Shown here: positions 57,713 through 64,000 of the stretch, piece by piece
Layout of the letters: each line of letters opens with the position of its first letter
Numbering within the stretch: position 1 is the first letter of the stretch
Notes under the pieces: generated by a model
Told to the model about the DNA's origin: nothing
Database searches by the model: none
What the model saw: only the letters and a program-made list of their open reading frames with translations
Assembly: GCF_017743865.1 (NCBI RefSeq)
Contig: NZ_JAGHRJ010000003.1
Location: 124,001 to 188,000 of the forward strand
Length of the DNA stretch: 64,000 nucleotides
Reading direction: 5' to 3'
Source: Labrenzia sp. R4_2
Lineage (GTDB): Bacteria > Pseudomonadota > Alphaproteobacteria > Rhizobiales > Stappiaceae
Program-made: the position numbers and the translations under genes

Positions 57713-58324
57713 ATGCTGTTGCAGTTGCTTGATTATCTGGGTGTTGCCGTGTTCGCTGTGACCGGGGGCATCGTTGCCTCCCGCAAGCAACTGGACTTCA
57801 TAGCTTTTTTGTTCTTCGCAACGCTGACCGGTATTGGAGGCGGCACGTTGCGCGATCTCCTTTTGGGTGTGCCGGTTTTCTGGGTGGTCAACGAAGCCTA
57901 TCTTGTCGTTTGCCTGATTGTGAGCGTGTTCCTCTGGTTCTTCGCCCATTGGATTGAACGCTTCAACAAACCCTTGCGCTGGGCAGATGCCGTTGGTGTT
58001 TCAGCCTATTCCGTAATGGGCGCGGCAAAGGCGCTAAACGTTGGGGACACTCTGTTGGTTGCTGTTTTGATGGGCGTCTCAACAGCGACTTTCGGAGGTG
58101 TCTTGCGGGACACGCTTGCGCAAGAACCCTCTTCGATTGTCAAACCGGAGATCTATGTTAGTGCTGCGTTTGCAGGTGCCGGCAGCTATGTTCTGCTGGC
58201 CCAAGTTGGTGTTGTTCCATGGGCTGCGGCCATTCTTGCCGGGAGCGTCGCGATGCTCCTGCGTGGCGGAGCTATTCTCTATGGTTGGAGCTTGCCGGGA
58301 TACGGCCATCGGCGCCGGCCGTGA
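57713..58324 (+). CDS. TRIC-family cation channel protein (UPF0126)
   Basis: A 203-residue integral membrane protein of the trimeric intracellular cation channel family, with two repeats of three helices. The pore motifs GIGGGTLRDLLLG and ATFGGVLRDTLA (GG-x-x-RD) are both present, and helices at about 1-20, 28-45, 60-80, 88-105, 115-130, 145-190 are strongly hydrophobic. Bacterial members are potassium- or cation-permeable; the physiological role is unknown. ATG 57713 has GGGGCAGGA upstream. It is a single gene after grpE. Confidence 0.88.
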   Translation: MLLQLLDYLGVAVFAVTGGIVASRKQLDFIAFLFFATLTGIGGGTLRDLLLGVPVFWVVNEAYLVVCLIVSVFLWFFAHWIERFNKPLRWADAVGVSAYSVMGAAKALNVGDTLLVAVLMGVSTATFGGVLRDTLAQEPSSIVKPEIYVSAAFAGAGSYVLLAQVGVVPWAAAILAGSVAMLLRGGAILYGWSLPGYGHRRRP

Positions 58325-58414
58325 TCATCACGCCGGAGGCTTCGGATCGCCATATGCAACTACAATCAAAAGCTGTTATGTCTTCTCCTCCGGTTGAGTA
58401 GTCAGGAGGGTGAC

Positions 58415-58789
58415 ATGTGGGAACACGGTCAGTTTTGGTGGAATGAACTGATGACCCGGGATGCTGAAAAGGCGAAAGCGTTTTAAGGAAGCACGCTTGG
58501 ATGGACCTTCTCTGAGATGCCGGTGGAAGGTGGCGGAACCTATTGGGTTGCCAATCTCAGTGACAAACCGGCCGGTGGGATCTTCGAGATGAAAGGCCCG
58601 GATTTCGACGGGCTGCCCGACCATTGGTTTTCCTATATCGCCGTCGACAACATCGACGAACGTCTTGAATTGGCAAAAGCCCACGGCGCTTCAGTCACAC
58701 GGCCGCCCTTCGACGTGCCGGGTATTGGTCGGATTGCGCTGCTCAAAGATGCAGGCGGCGCCGCACAGGGCTGGATGACCCCAGCGTAG
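58415..58789 (+). pseudogene. VOC/glyoxalase-like gene interrupted by in-frame TAA
   Basis: AGGAGGG precedes ATG 58415. The frame reads MWEHGQFWWNELMTRDAEKAKAF, then TAA (58484-58486), then GSTLGWTFSEMPVEGGGTYW ... GWMTPA and ends at TAG 58787-58789. Homologues of the vicinal oxygen chelate family read F-Y-G at this place, so TAT or TAC (Tyr) to TAA is the simplest change. Without it the frame would be about 124 codons long, the usual size of a single VOC module. An internal ATG at 58517 could start a truncated 90-residue product lacking the first beta strands. Confidence 0.88.
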
Positions 58790-58806
58790 CGCGGCATTTT
58801 GAAAGC

Positions 58807-58835
58807 AAAAAAGCCGGCTCTCATGGAACCGGCTT
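58807..58835 (-). terminator. Terminator of the 30-residue peptide gene
   Basis: AAGCCGG (58811-58817) pairs with CCGGCTT (58829-58835) around an 11-base loop. On the minus strand it continues into a T-run (58812-58807), 13 bases past the peptide gene stop. Confidence 0.8.
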
Positions 58836-58847
58836 CGCGCCCTCATC

Positions 58848-58940
58848 TTAGAAAACAAGCCCGTAGGTTGTTGCGACGATCACGATCAAACCGATCGTGA
58901 TTGCCGGTAGACTTGCTGAATAGGCAAGTGTCGTCAGCAT
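58848..58940 (-). CDS. Predicted 30-residue single-span membrane peptide
   Basis: A 30-codon frame from ATG 58940 to TAA 58850-58848. A strong site AAAGGAG lies seven bases upstream on the minus strand. The product begins MLTTLAYSASLPAITIG, contains the hydrophobic stretch GLIVIVATTYGLVF and ends there, so one transmembrane helix with few residues outside. A strong terminator follows directly. Ribosome site, hydrophobic product and terminator together make a real small gene likely, but I do not recognise a family. It could be a regulatory peptide or a subunit of a membrane complex. Confidence 0.62.
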   Translation of the reverse strand: MLTTLAYSASLPAITIGLIVIVATTYGLVF

Positions 58941-59080
58941 GTCCTGCTCCTTTGCAAAACGACATTGTGCGACATCGGTGCCCATGCACATGCGGATGTG
59001 CGCGAGCGGCGGCTTTTTGTTCTTATGGACGCCCCCGGATAGCAAACGAAATGGGATGGCCGCCGTCTGAAATCCAGACG

Positions 59081-59989
59081 TCAGGCCTTCAAGAAAACGT
59101 GTGCAGCCAGAACGAAATCGGCGAGCCCAGTGTCTGGGCACGGAACGAAAAGTGTTCTTTGTCCATAATACCGCCGTCCGGCGCGTTCACCGCGCGCCAA
59201 TTCTTCCAGACCAGCCGTCCATTCACAGTTGGTTCGCGGCGCTGATTTCAGGTTCGTGGTGAAGAGACGTGCTTCTTGCCAAAGCGTGTCCGGGATGGGG
59301 GGATTGGCCACCAAAGCATCTACGTGGCATCCAGCTGGAGGATCGAACTTGGATAGATCTATCCAGTCACCAGATCCAGCCTCCGGTCCCGCCAGGCAAA
59401 CAATGTCTGCGCCCTCAAGAGCGCTGGAAATGTCGTCTGTGACGCCTGCCGAAACGTGAGAGAGCTCTGAAATCCCAGCGATCCTCCGACGGATCTCCTT
59501 GTCCGTTCCTGCAAAAAGGATCGAGGTGATGTTTCGGACAGCTGAATAGGCCGAGATCAGGCGTGGCAGGCGGGGGGCGCTGCCAATCACGAGCAAACGG
59601 TGGGCGTCTTCACGGGAAAGATAAGCAGCAGCCAATGCATGTAAACCGGCGTCGCGCCATGTGGCGAGGCGAACCCCGTCCAAAAGTGCGATCGGTTGCC
59701 CGCCACTGCCTGAGAACAACACGTAGAGACCGGAAGGGTCGCCGGTTTGTTCTGGTAGTGCAAGCGATAAAGAACAACCGACGTAGCCGCGATCTATGTG
59801 CCCCTGTCCGGCAAAGTCGGACCACGCAGGCTGCACAGCGAATTGACCTGCCTGCGTATCAGGGCGGGGAATGCTTGCCGTAAGTGGTGCGCTGACCTGA
59901 GCAGAGGACCGGTAACCTTGGCGCAGTATCTCGATTGCGTCCCGATCGCTCAGGCACAGGTCAATGGTGCTGCTGGAAATGATCCGCAT
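59081..59989 (-). CDS. Ornithine cyclodeaminase / mu-crystallin family protein
   Basis: A 302-residue NAD(P)-binding oxidoreductase-like protein. The Rossmann part includes HRLLVIGSAPRLPRLISAY, which takes the place of the usual G-x-G-x-Q segment, and ALEGADIVCLAG with a later PAGCHVDALVANPP. The early part has VRLATWRDAGLHALAAAYLSR, matching the family's R-T-A-A-x-S-A-L-A-A region with changes. The true ornithine cyclodeaminase arginine and lysine contacts are not obvious, so the reaction (cyclodeaminase, alanine dehydrogenase, ketimine reductase) is not assigned. It begins 10 bases after the lapA stop, so it is in that operon. Confidence 0.78.
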   Translation of the reverse strand: MRIISSSTIDLCLSDRDAIEILRQGYRSSAQVSAPLTASIPRPDTQAGQFAVQPAWSDFAGQGHIDRGYVGCSLSLALPEQTGDPSGLYVLFSGSGGQPIALLDGVRLATWRDAGLHALAAAYLSREDAHRLLVIGSAPRLPRLISAYSAVRNITSILFAGTDKEIRRRIAGISELSHVSAGVTDDISSALEGADIVCLAGPEAGSGDWIDLSKFDPPAGCHVDALVANPPIPDTLWQEARLFTTNLKSAPRTNCEWTAGLEELARGERAGRRYYGQRTLFVPCPDTGLADFVLAAHVFLKA

Positions 59990-59999
59990 TGGAAAGCGG

Positions 60000-60365
60000 T
60001 TATGCGGCGGTGCGGTTGCCCGGCCGTGGCAGGCTTGCGGTCGCAGAGCTGCCCTGTCCGTCTGTAGTCAGTTCGCGCAGCTGATCAGCTTCCTTGTGCC
60101 ACTTGTCAGCTTCCCGGCGTTTGACACGGGCTTCCTTGCGCCAGCGGCCTTGCTTCGCCCAAGCCCCGATGCCACCGACGATAATGCCGCAGCCGAGGCT
60201 TGCAAAGATGATCCAGAACAGGGGGATATCCGGGATCGTCAAGCGCGGGTCCTGCGGATCAAACGGATTGAGGGCCAGGGAGACCGTATGCCGATTGGCA
60301 ACGGATAAGGGAACGAGAACAACTGCGATGGCGAGCAAGATCAAGTTCTTGATAAAGCGGGTCAA
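60000..60365 (-). CDS. lapA: LapA family membrane protein (DUF1049)
   Basis: A 121-residue inner-membrane protein: TM1 about 8-24, loop with RHTVSLALNPFDP, TM2 about 48-68 (FWIIFASLGCGIIVGGIGAW), then a basic coiled-coil-like tail (RWRKEARVKRREADKWHKEADQL). This is the layout of lipopolysaccharide assembly protein A, which acts in regulating LpxC and LPS assembly in E. coli. The conserved neighbour ihfB upstream supports the call. Confidence 0.86.
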   Translation of the reverse strand: MTRFIKNLILLAIAVVLVPLSVANRHTVSLALNPFDPQDPRLTIPDIPLFWIIFASLGCGIIVGGIGAWAKQGRWRKEARVKRREADKWHKEADQLRELTTDGQGSSATASLPRPGNRTAA

Positions 60366-60427
60366 AGCAGTCTCCCTGACGGTCTGAGCAAAACGCGATT
60401 GCGGCGATGAGGCAAGCTAAAGGGGAC

Positions 60428-60727
60428 TCAGTCGTCCCCGTGGTCGACACCATCATTCAACCGTATACGCATTTCTTTGCCCGTTTTGAAGAACGGAACA
60501 TGTTTTTCATCCACTTCCACCTTTTGGCCGGTGCGTGGATTGCGCCCGATCCGGGCAGGGCGGTTTTTGACCGAAAAGGCCCCAAAACCTCTGAGTTCAA
60601 CGCGGTCTCCGCGCATCAGCGCTTCAGTGATCTCATCAAGAATCGCATTGACGATGTTTTCGACATCCCGCTGATAGAGATGTGGATTTTGTTCGGCAAT
60701 ATGCTGAACAAGCTCTGATTTGATCAT
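60428..60727 (-). CDS. ihfB: Integration host factor beta subunit
   Basis: A 99-residue DNA-bending protein starting [27 protein letters not shown]. The beta-arm region [27 protein letters not shown] carries the intercalating proline (RNP). It forms the IHF heterodimer with IhfA (not in the window) and also appears in the usual order sppA-ihfB-lapA. ATG 60727. Confidence 0.95.
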   Translation of the reverse strand: MIKSELVQHIAEQNPHLYQRDVENIVNAILDEITEALMRGDRVELRGFGAFSVKNRPARIGRNPRTGQKVEVDEKHVPFFKTGKEMRIRLNDGVDHGDD

Positions 60728-60742
60728 GAAGAGCCCCCTCGA

Positions 60743-61729
60743 TTACGGTTTTTTGTCTGCCGCTACTGGAGCCTGCCAAACCGACACGAGCCCGTCAAGC
60801 ATAAGGTCCCGAGAAATCAGCCCTTTAGCCTCATTTAGTGGCTCCAAGACAGCCAAACCGAAGCCTTTGCCGACTTCCCGGGAGACACGGGACGCAAATG
60901 GCAGTTCTTCGATGCTCTCTGTTGTTGTCCAGGTGATGACCGGAAGGTCTTTGGCAACACCTTTTTCCGTTTCGAGCCAGGATACCGCCGTTTCCTCACC
61001 GCCAATGGCGTCTACGAGCTTCTCCTGAAGGGCCCGTTGACCCAACAAAACACGGCCGTCGGCAAGTTCCAGGGCTTTCGATTTGTCCAGGTCCCGACGC
61101 TCAGCGAGAATGTCGACAAACCAATTGTAGGAATCGGTCACCATTGCCTGCAACATCGCTTTGGCTTCCGGTGTCGCCGGGGAATAGAAGTCAGGTTCGG
61201 CTTTGAGTGGCGCGCTTTTGACCGCTTCCATGGAAACACCGACCGTTTCCAGCAGCTTTTCAAAGTTTCCGAACTGGAACAGCACACCGATCGAGCCGGT
61301 GATGGTGTTGTACCGGGCAACAATATGATCAGCGGACATGGCGATCAGGTAACCGGCGGAGGTCCCGATTGTCCGCATTTCGGCAACAACGGGCTTTTTC
61401 TCCGAGAGTTTGCGCAAGGCGTTGTAGATCGCTTCGCCGCCGGTTGTGCTGCCGCCGGGAGAATTAATCGAGACAATCACGCCCTTCACAGCGTCGGATT
61501 TACCGATCTTCTCCAGCATCTCCAGAGTTTTACGGTTTTCCAGGATCATGCCTTCTATCGGGATGCGCGCGATGTGGGCAGACCGTTTCGACATGTTCGC
61601 AGCGCCTGCAAAATACACCAGGCCGCCGATTAGAACCAAGGCGGCGACAAGAAACGTTGCCACCCGCCAGAATGTCACCTTCCGCCGCAAACGCCTGCGA
61701 TCAACCAATGCATCGACATCCATCGCCAT
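60743..61729 (-). CDS. sppA: Signal peptide peptidase SppA, short form
   Basis: A 328-residue membrane serine protease (S49). One N-terminal helix (TFWRVATFLVAALVLIGGLVYFAG) anchors it. The catalytic Ser is in MRTIGTSAGYLIAMSAD and the catalytic Lys in SAPLKAEPDFYSP. IPIEGMI and NSPGG complete the site. The short form has one domain. ATG 61729 is chosen (MAMDVDALVDRRRLRRK); ATG 61765 would add 12 residues. It degrades cleaved signal peptides in the membrane. First gene of sppA-ihfB-lapA-ocd-like. Confidence 0.9.
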   Translation of the reverse strand: MAMDVDALVDRRRLRRKVTFWRVATFLVAALVLIGGLVYFAGAANMSKRSAHIARIPIEGMILENRKTLEMLEKIGKSDAVKGVIVSINSPGGSTTGGEAIYNALRKLSEKKPVVAEMRTIGTSAGYLIAMSADHIVARYNTITGSIGVLFQFGNFEKLLETVGVSMEAVKSAPLKAEPDFYSPATPEAKAMLQAMVTDSYNWFVDILAERRDLDKSKALELADGRVLLGQRALQEKLVDAIGGEETAVSWLETEKGVAKDLPVITWTTTESIEELPFASRVSREVGKGFGLAVLEPLNEAKGLISRDLMLDGLVSVWQAPVAADKKP

Positions 61730-61853
61730 TGCGCGAAAAACTCCAAATTTATCATCACAATTCAAGTGGCTCGGACCCTAGGCCCGAGGCACCCAAATTG
61801 CAAACACTGGATCAATACGTAGGGGTTGAATAAGGCGAATTTACCGCCTGATC

Positions 61854-62282
61854 TCAATTGATGCCCGTCAGCTGGATCGCGAATGTGAGGTTTTTGCCAG
61901 CAAGCGGATGGTTTGCATCCAGTACAACGTTGTCGTCGTCAAATGACACGACCACAACACTCATCACCTGGCCGTCCGCGGTCTGACCTTGCAGCTGCAT
62001 TCCAATTTCCAGCGGAACATTTTCCGGGATCTGCGTCCGCGGCACTGTTTGCTGAGCATCCGGATTGTGTGGCCCGTACGCATCTTCGGCTGCGATCGTG
62101 ACGGTTTTTTCGTCACCGACCTTCATGCCCGGGATCTCGCGATCGAGCCCCGTAATGATCTGGCCGGAACCAACCGTGAATTCGAGCGGCTCGCGGCCTT
62201 CTGAACTGTCGAAAACGGAACCGTCGTCCAGAGTTCCCTTGTAGTGAAGTTGCACCGTATCGCCCTGTTTGGCTTCGGTCAT
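61854..62282 (-). CDS. FKBP-type peptidyl-prolyl isomerase (SlyD-like)
   Basis: A 142-residue FKBP domain with an insert-in-flap region (SlyD-type). MTEAKQGDTVQLHYKGTLDDGSVFDSS is the start, with LEFTVGSGQIITGLDREIPGMKVGDEKTVTI as the isomerase core and AYGPHNPDAQQTVPR as the flap. The His-rich metal-binding tail of E. coli SlyD is absent. Start ATG 62282; the frame is open upstream but without similarity. Folding helper in the cytosol; single gene. Confidence 0.93.
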   Translation of the reverse strand: MTEAKQGDTVQLHYKGTLDDGSVFDSSEGREPLEFTVGSGQIITGLDREIPGMKVGDEKTVTIAAEDAYGPHNPDAQQTVPRTQIPENVPLEIGMQLQGQTADGQVMSVVVVSFDDDNVVLDANHPLAGKNLTFAIQLTGIN

Positions 62283-62526
62283 GAGGCGTATCGCAATTCT
62301 GTCTTGGGGTGGGTTTTGAGGCCGCAGTCTGCTGCAGGTACTCGTTCTTGCGGGTAAGCCTACTGTACTGGGCAATAAAACGAAACCCGCCATCCAAGGT
62401 AAAGACTTTGGAACGGTCCGAATTGCCTAAGTCCTTATCAGGCTATTCATTTTTCTGACACTTGGCCGTGGAAGAGGACACACGTCCTTTCCAATCCATT
62501 CTGCCGATCCGGCCAAGGAGGTTATT

Positions 62527-64000
62527 ATGTCGAACCCGGTTTCAACTGGGCTGTCGCGCCGTTCATTTTTGAAAACTGGGGCTGTCGTTGCTGGCACGAC
62601 ACTTGTCCCGTCCATTGTTTCCTTCCGTGCCCATGCCCAGGCTGGTCCTGGTGAACTCGCCATGGTTCCAGTTCAGCCAAACTCGAACGGCGTATTCGAG
62701 CGCTTGTTTCTTTTGAAAGGCGATCCGCTTGCAGGGCCGATCCGGACGATCGTCACCGAAGAGGGCAATCCTGTCCCGATGCCAACGCTTGAAGATGGTG
62801 AACGGCGCGTGCTTCGGGTTCTGCATTTCAATGACATGCACAACCACCTGACAGAAATGCATGGCAAACGGGGCGACACGCACCGGTTCTCCCAAATCGT
62901 GAAGATGGTCAAAGACATCCGCGGTGCTGCAAAGGACGACGAGATCGTTCTTTTCGTGTCTGCCGGCGACGACCACACCGGTTCGATCTTTGATGAACTG
63001 ATGGGGTGGGCCCCGGAGGAGTTTGTTGCCGATGCGGGTTACCGGGCGAATTCCGCCGCCGGTGTCGACATCGCCGTCCTTGGCAATCACGAATTTGACC
63101 GGGGTGCGGAACTTCTGAAGTTGGGTATCGATACCGATGCCGACTTCCCGGTACTGTCAGCCAACATTCATGGCTCGAAGCATATAGCGCGTGACGAAGA
63201 CTACGTGGCCGCGGCCATTGCCGAAGTGAAAGGCCTTCGGGTGGGTTTCGTTGGTCTGACGACAGCGGTTGACACCCGTGTTGGCCAGCCGGACGATCCG
63301 GATCTTGCCGTTGCCAGCCCGGTGGAGGCCGCCCGCAACCTGACCCCGGCACTGTCCGAAGTGTGTGATGTCATCGTTGTGCTGTCGCATTGCGGTTATG
63401 GCGGCGATCAGCACAAGAGCGGTAAAGCTGCAACATCCCGCACAATCGGCGAAGGAGACTTTGCAATTGCGGATGCCGTTGGTCCGCTGACTGACAAGCC
63501 GGTGGTCCTGATTGGCGGTCATTCCCACACAACGCTGAACGAGAGTGGCATCAACACCGACAATGTTGTCAACGGCGTCCTGATCACCCAGGCCAATGCC
63601 CACGGCAAGTTTCTGGGCGATGTCGCCATGTCGATCGCAGCGGATCAGGGGCGCAAAGGCTGGTTCACATCCGTCGGTTTGCACCCGACCAAGAAGCGCG
63701 ACCAGCGTGTGGCGGCAGACGATCCAAAGTTTGCCACGCTTGAACAGCCGGAAGACTACGATCAAGCATTCGAGGAAGCGCATATCGCTCCGATGATCAA
63801 GGCGCTGGATACCAAACTGGCGGAAGTCATTGGACGGGTGTCTGACGATAAGGGCCTGACCTCGGAAGAAACTTTTGCTGACCGGTATGTTGGTGAAGTC
63901 GCGCTTGCGAACTACATGAACGACGCGCTGGTTGAGGCGTCCAACGCCTTCCCTGGTGGTCCGGTGGATCTTGCAATCTTCAATGCAACCGGATTGTCAG
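62527..64000 (+). CDS. Tat-exported bifunctional UDP-sugar hydrolase/5'-nucleotidase (3' end outside window)
   Basis: At least 491 residues are visible before the right edge. AAGGAGG precedes ATG 62527. The N-terminus has a twin-arginine signal (SRRSFLKTGAVVAGTTLVP) with likely cleavage after AHA near residue 37. The metallophosphatase motifs follow: VLHFNDMHNHL, SAGDDHTGSIFDEL, LGNHEFDRGAELL and GGHSHTTL. This matches UshA/5'-nucleotidase (Mn or Zn-dependent). The C-terminal nucleotide-binding domain begins near the end and is cut off. Tat export is less usual for UshA, which uses Sec. Confidence 0.9.
   Translation, partial: MSNPVSTGLSRRSFLKTGAVVAGTTLVPSIVSFRAHAQAGPGELAMVPVQPNSNGVFERLFLLKGDPLAGPIRTIVTEEGNPVPMPTLEDGERRVLRVLHFNDMHNHLTEMHGKRGDTHRFSQIVKMVKDIRGAAKDDEIVLFVSAGDDHTGSIFDELMGWAPEEFVADAGYRANSAAGVDIAVLGNHEFDRGAELLKLGIDTDADFPVLSANIHGSKHIARDEDYVAAAIAEVKGLRVGFVGLTTAVDTRVGQPDDPDLAVASPVEAARNLTPALSEVCDVIVVLSHCGYGGDQHKSGKAATSRTIGEGDFAIADAVGPLTDKPVVLIGGHSHTTLNESGINTDNVVNGVLITQANAHGKFLGDVAMSIAADQGRKGWFTSVGLHPTKKRDQRVAADDPKFATLEQPEDYDQAFEEAHIAPMIKALDTKLAEVIGRVSDDKGLTSEETFADRYVGEVALANYMNDALVEASNAFPGGPVDLAIFNATGLS

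Overview
The window is 64 kb of alphaproteobacterial chromosome, most likely from Hyphomicrobiales (rhizobial order) and possibly the marine Roseibium/Labrenzia (Stappiaceae) group. The order is supported by the ChvI-ChvG-HprK-IIA(Man)-HPr block followed by ahcY, a PAS kinase, TsaE-AmgK, MurU, AddB-AddA and TrxA. It is also supported by an atpHAGDC operon with no F0 genes beside it and by a GcrA-like cysteine domain. The family assignment is inference from protein style and cannot be proved from the sequence alone. Base composition is evenly GC-rich. I see no rRNA, tRNA, insertion sequence, prophage or CRISPR array.

Layout. 1-7.4 kb: 2-oxoglutarate dehydrogenase region (end of sucD, sucA, a two-lipoyl-domain sucB, a LysE-family exporter gene, lpd), closed by a strong terminator. 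7.4-13.98 kb: accessory genes. These are two NADPH-dependent FMN reductases, a LysR regulator, XerC, two small secreted proteins, a metal-type MerR regulator divergent from a CDF transporter with a readable 19-bp-spacer promoter, and a DUF5996 protein. 14.07-17.25 kb: a tightly packed minus-strand operon of nitronate monooxygenase, an enoyl-CoA isomerase-like protein, an HxlR regulator and a haloalkane dehalogenase with a complete catalytic pentad. 17.5-23.3 kb: an IlvD/Edd dehydratase, transaldolase, PriA and a DUF1428 gene broken by an in-frame stop. 23.6-28.6 kb: atpHAGDC with a hairpin between atpD and atpC.

28.6-35.4 kb: a GAF/PAS/GGDEF diguanylate cyclase, a stand-alone GcrA-C-terminus-like small protein, and a molybdenum-cofactor maturation cassette (split XdhC halves flanking a LysE exporter, plus a MoeA-like/MocA fusion). 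35.5-44.7 kb: pckA facing chvI across a 740-base regulatory gap holding a LacI-type palindrome, then chvI-chvG-hprK-ptsIIA-ptsH, a cyclopropane fatty acid synthase, and ahcY behind a perfect 20-base palindrome. 45-57.6 kb: PAS histidine kinase, tsaE-amgK, murU, addB, addA, trxA, grpE. 57.7-64 kb: TRIC channel, a VOC gene broken by a second in-frame stop, a likely 30-residue membrane peptide gene with its own terminator, then ocd-like, lapA, ihfB, sppA, an FKBP isomerase and the start of a Tat-exported 5'-nucleotidase.

How the genes work together. The TCA-cycle genes, pckA and the ChvGI/nitrogen-type PTS block form a carbon and envelope-stress control neighbourhood typical of Rhizobiales. tsaE-amgK and murU link tRNA modification with cell-wall sugar salvage, and addAB, priA, xerC and ihfB cover DNA repair and topology. 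Nothing here is clearly a new defence or mobile system. The most informative oddities are the two nonsense-disrupted genes, the two-lipoyl E2o, the haloalkane dehalogenase operon, the split XdhC cassette, the GcrA-like mini-protein and the 30-residue peptide gene.
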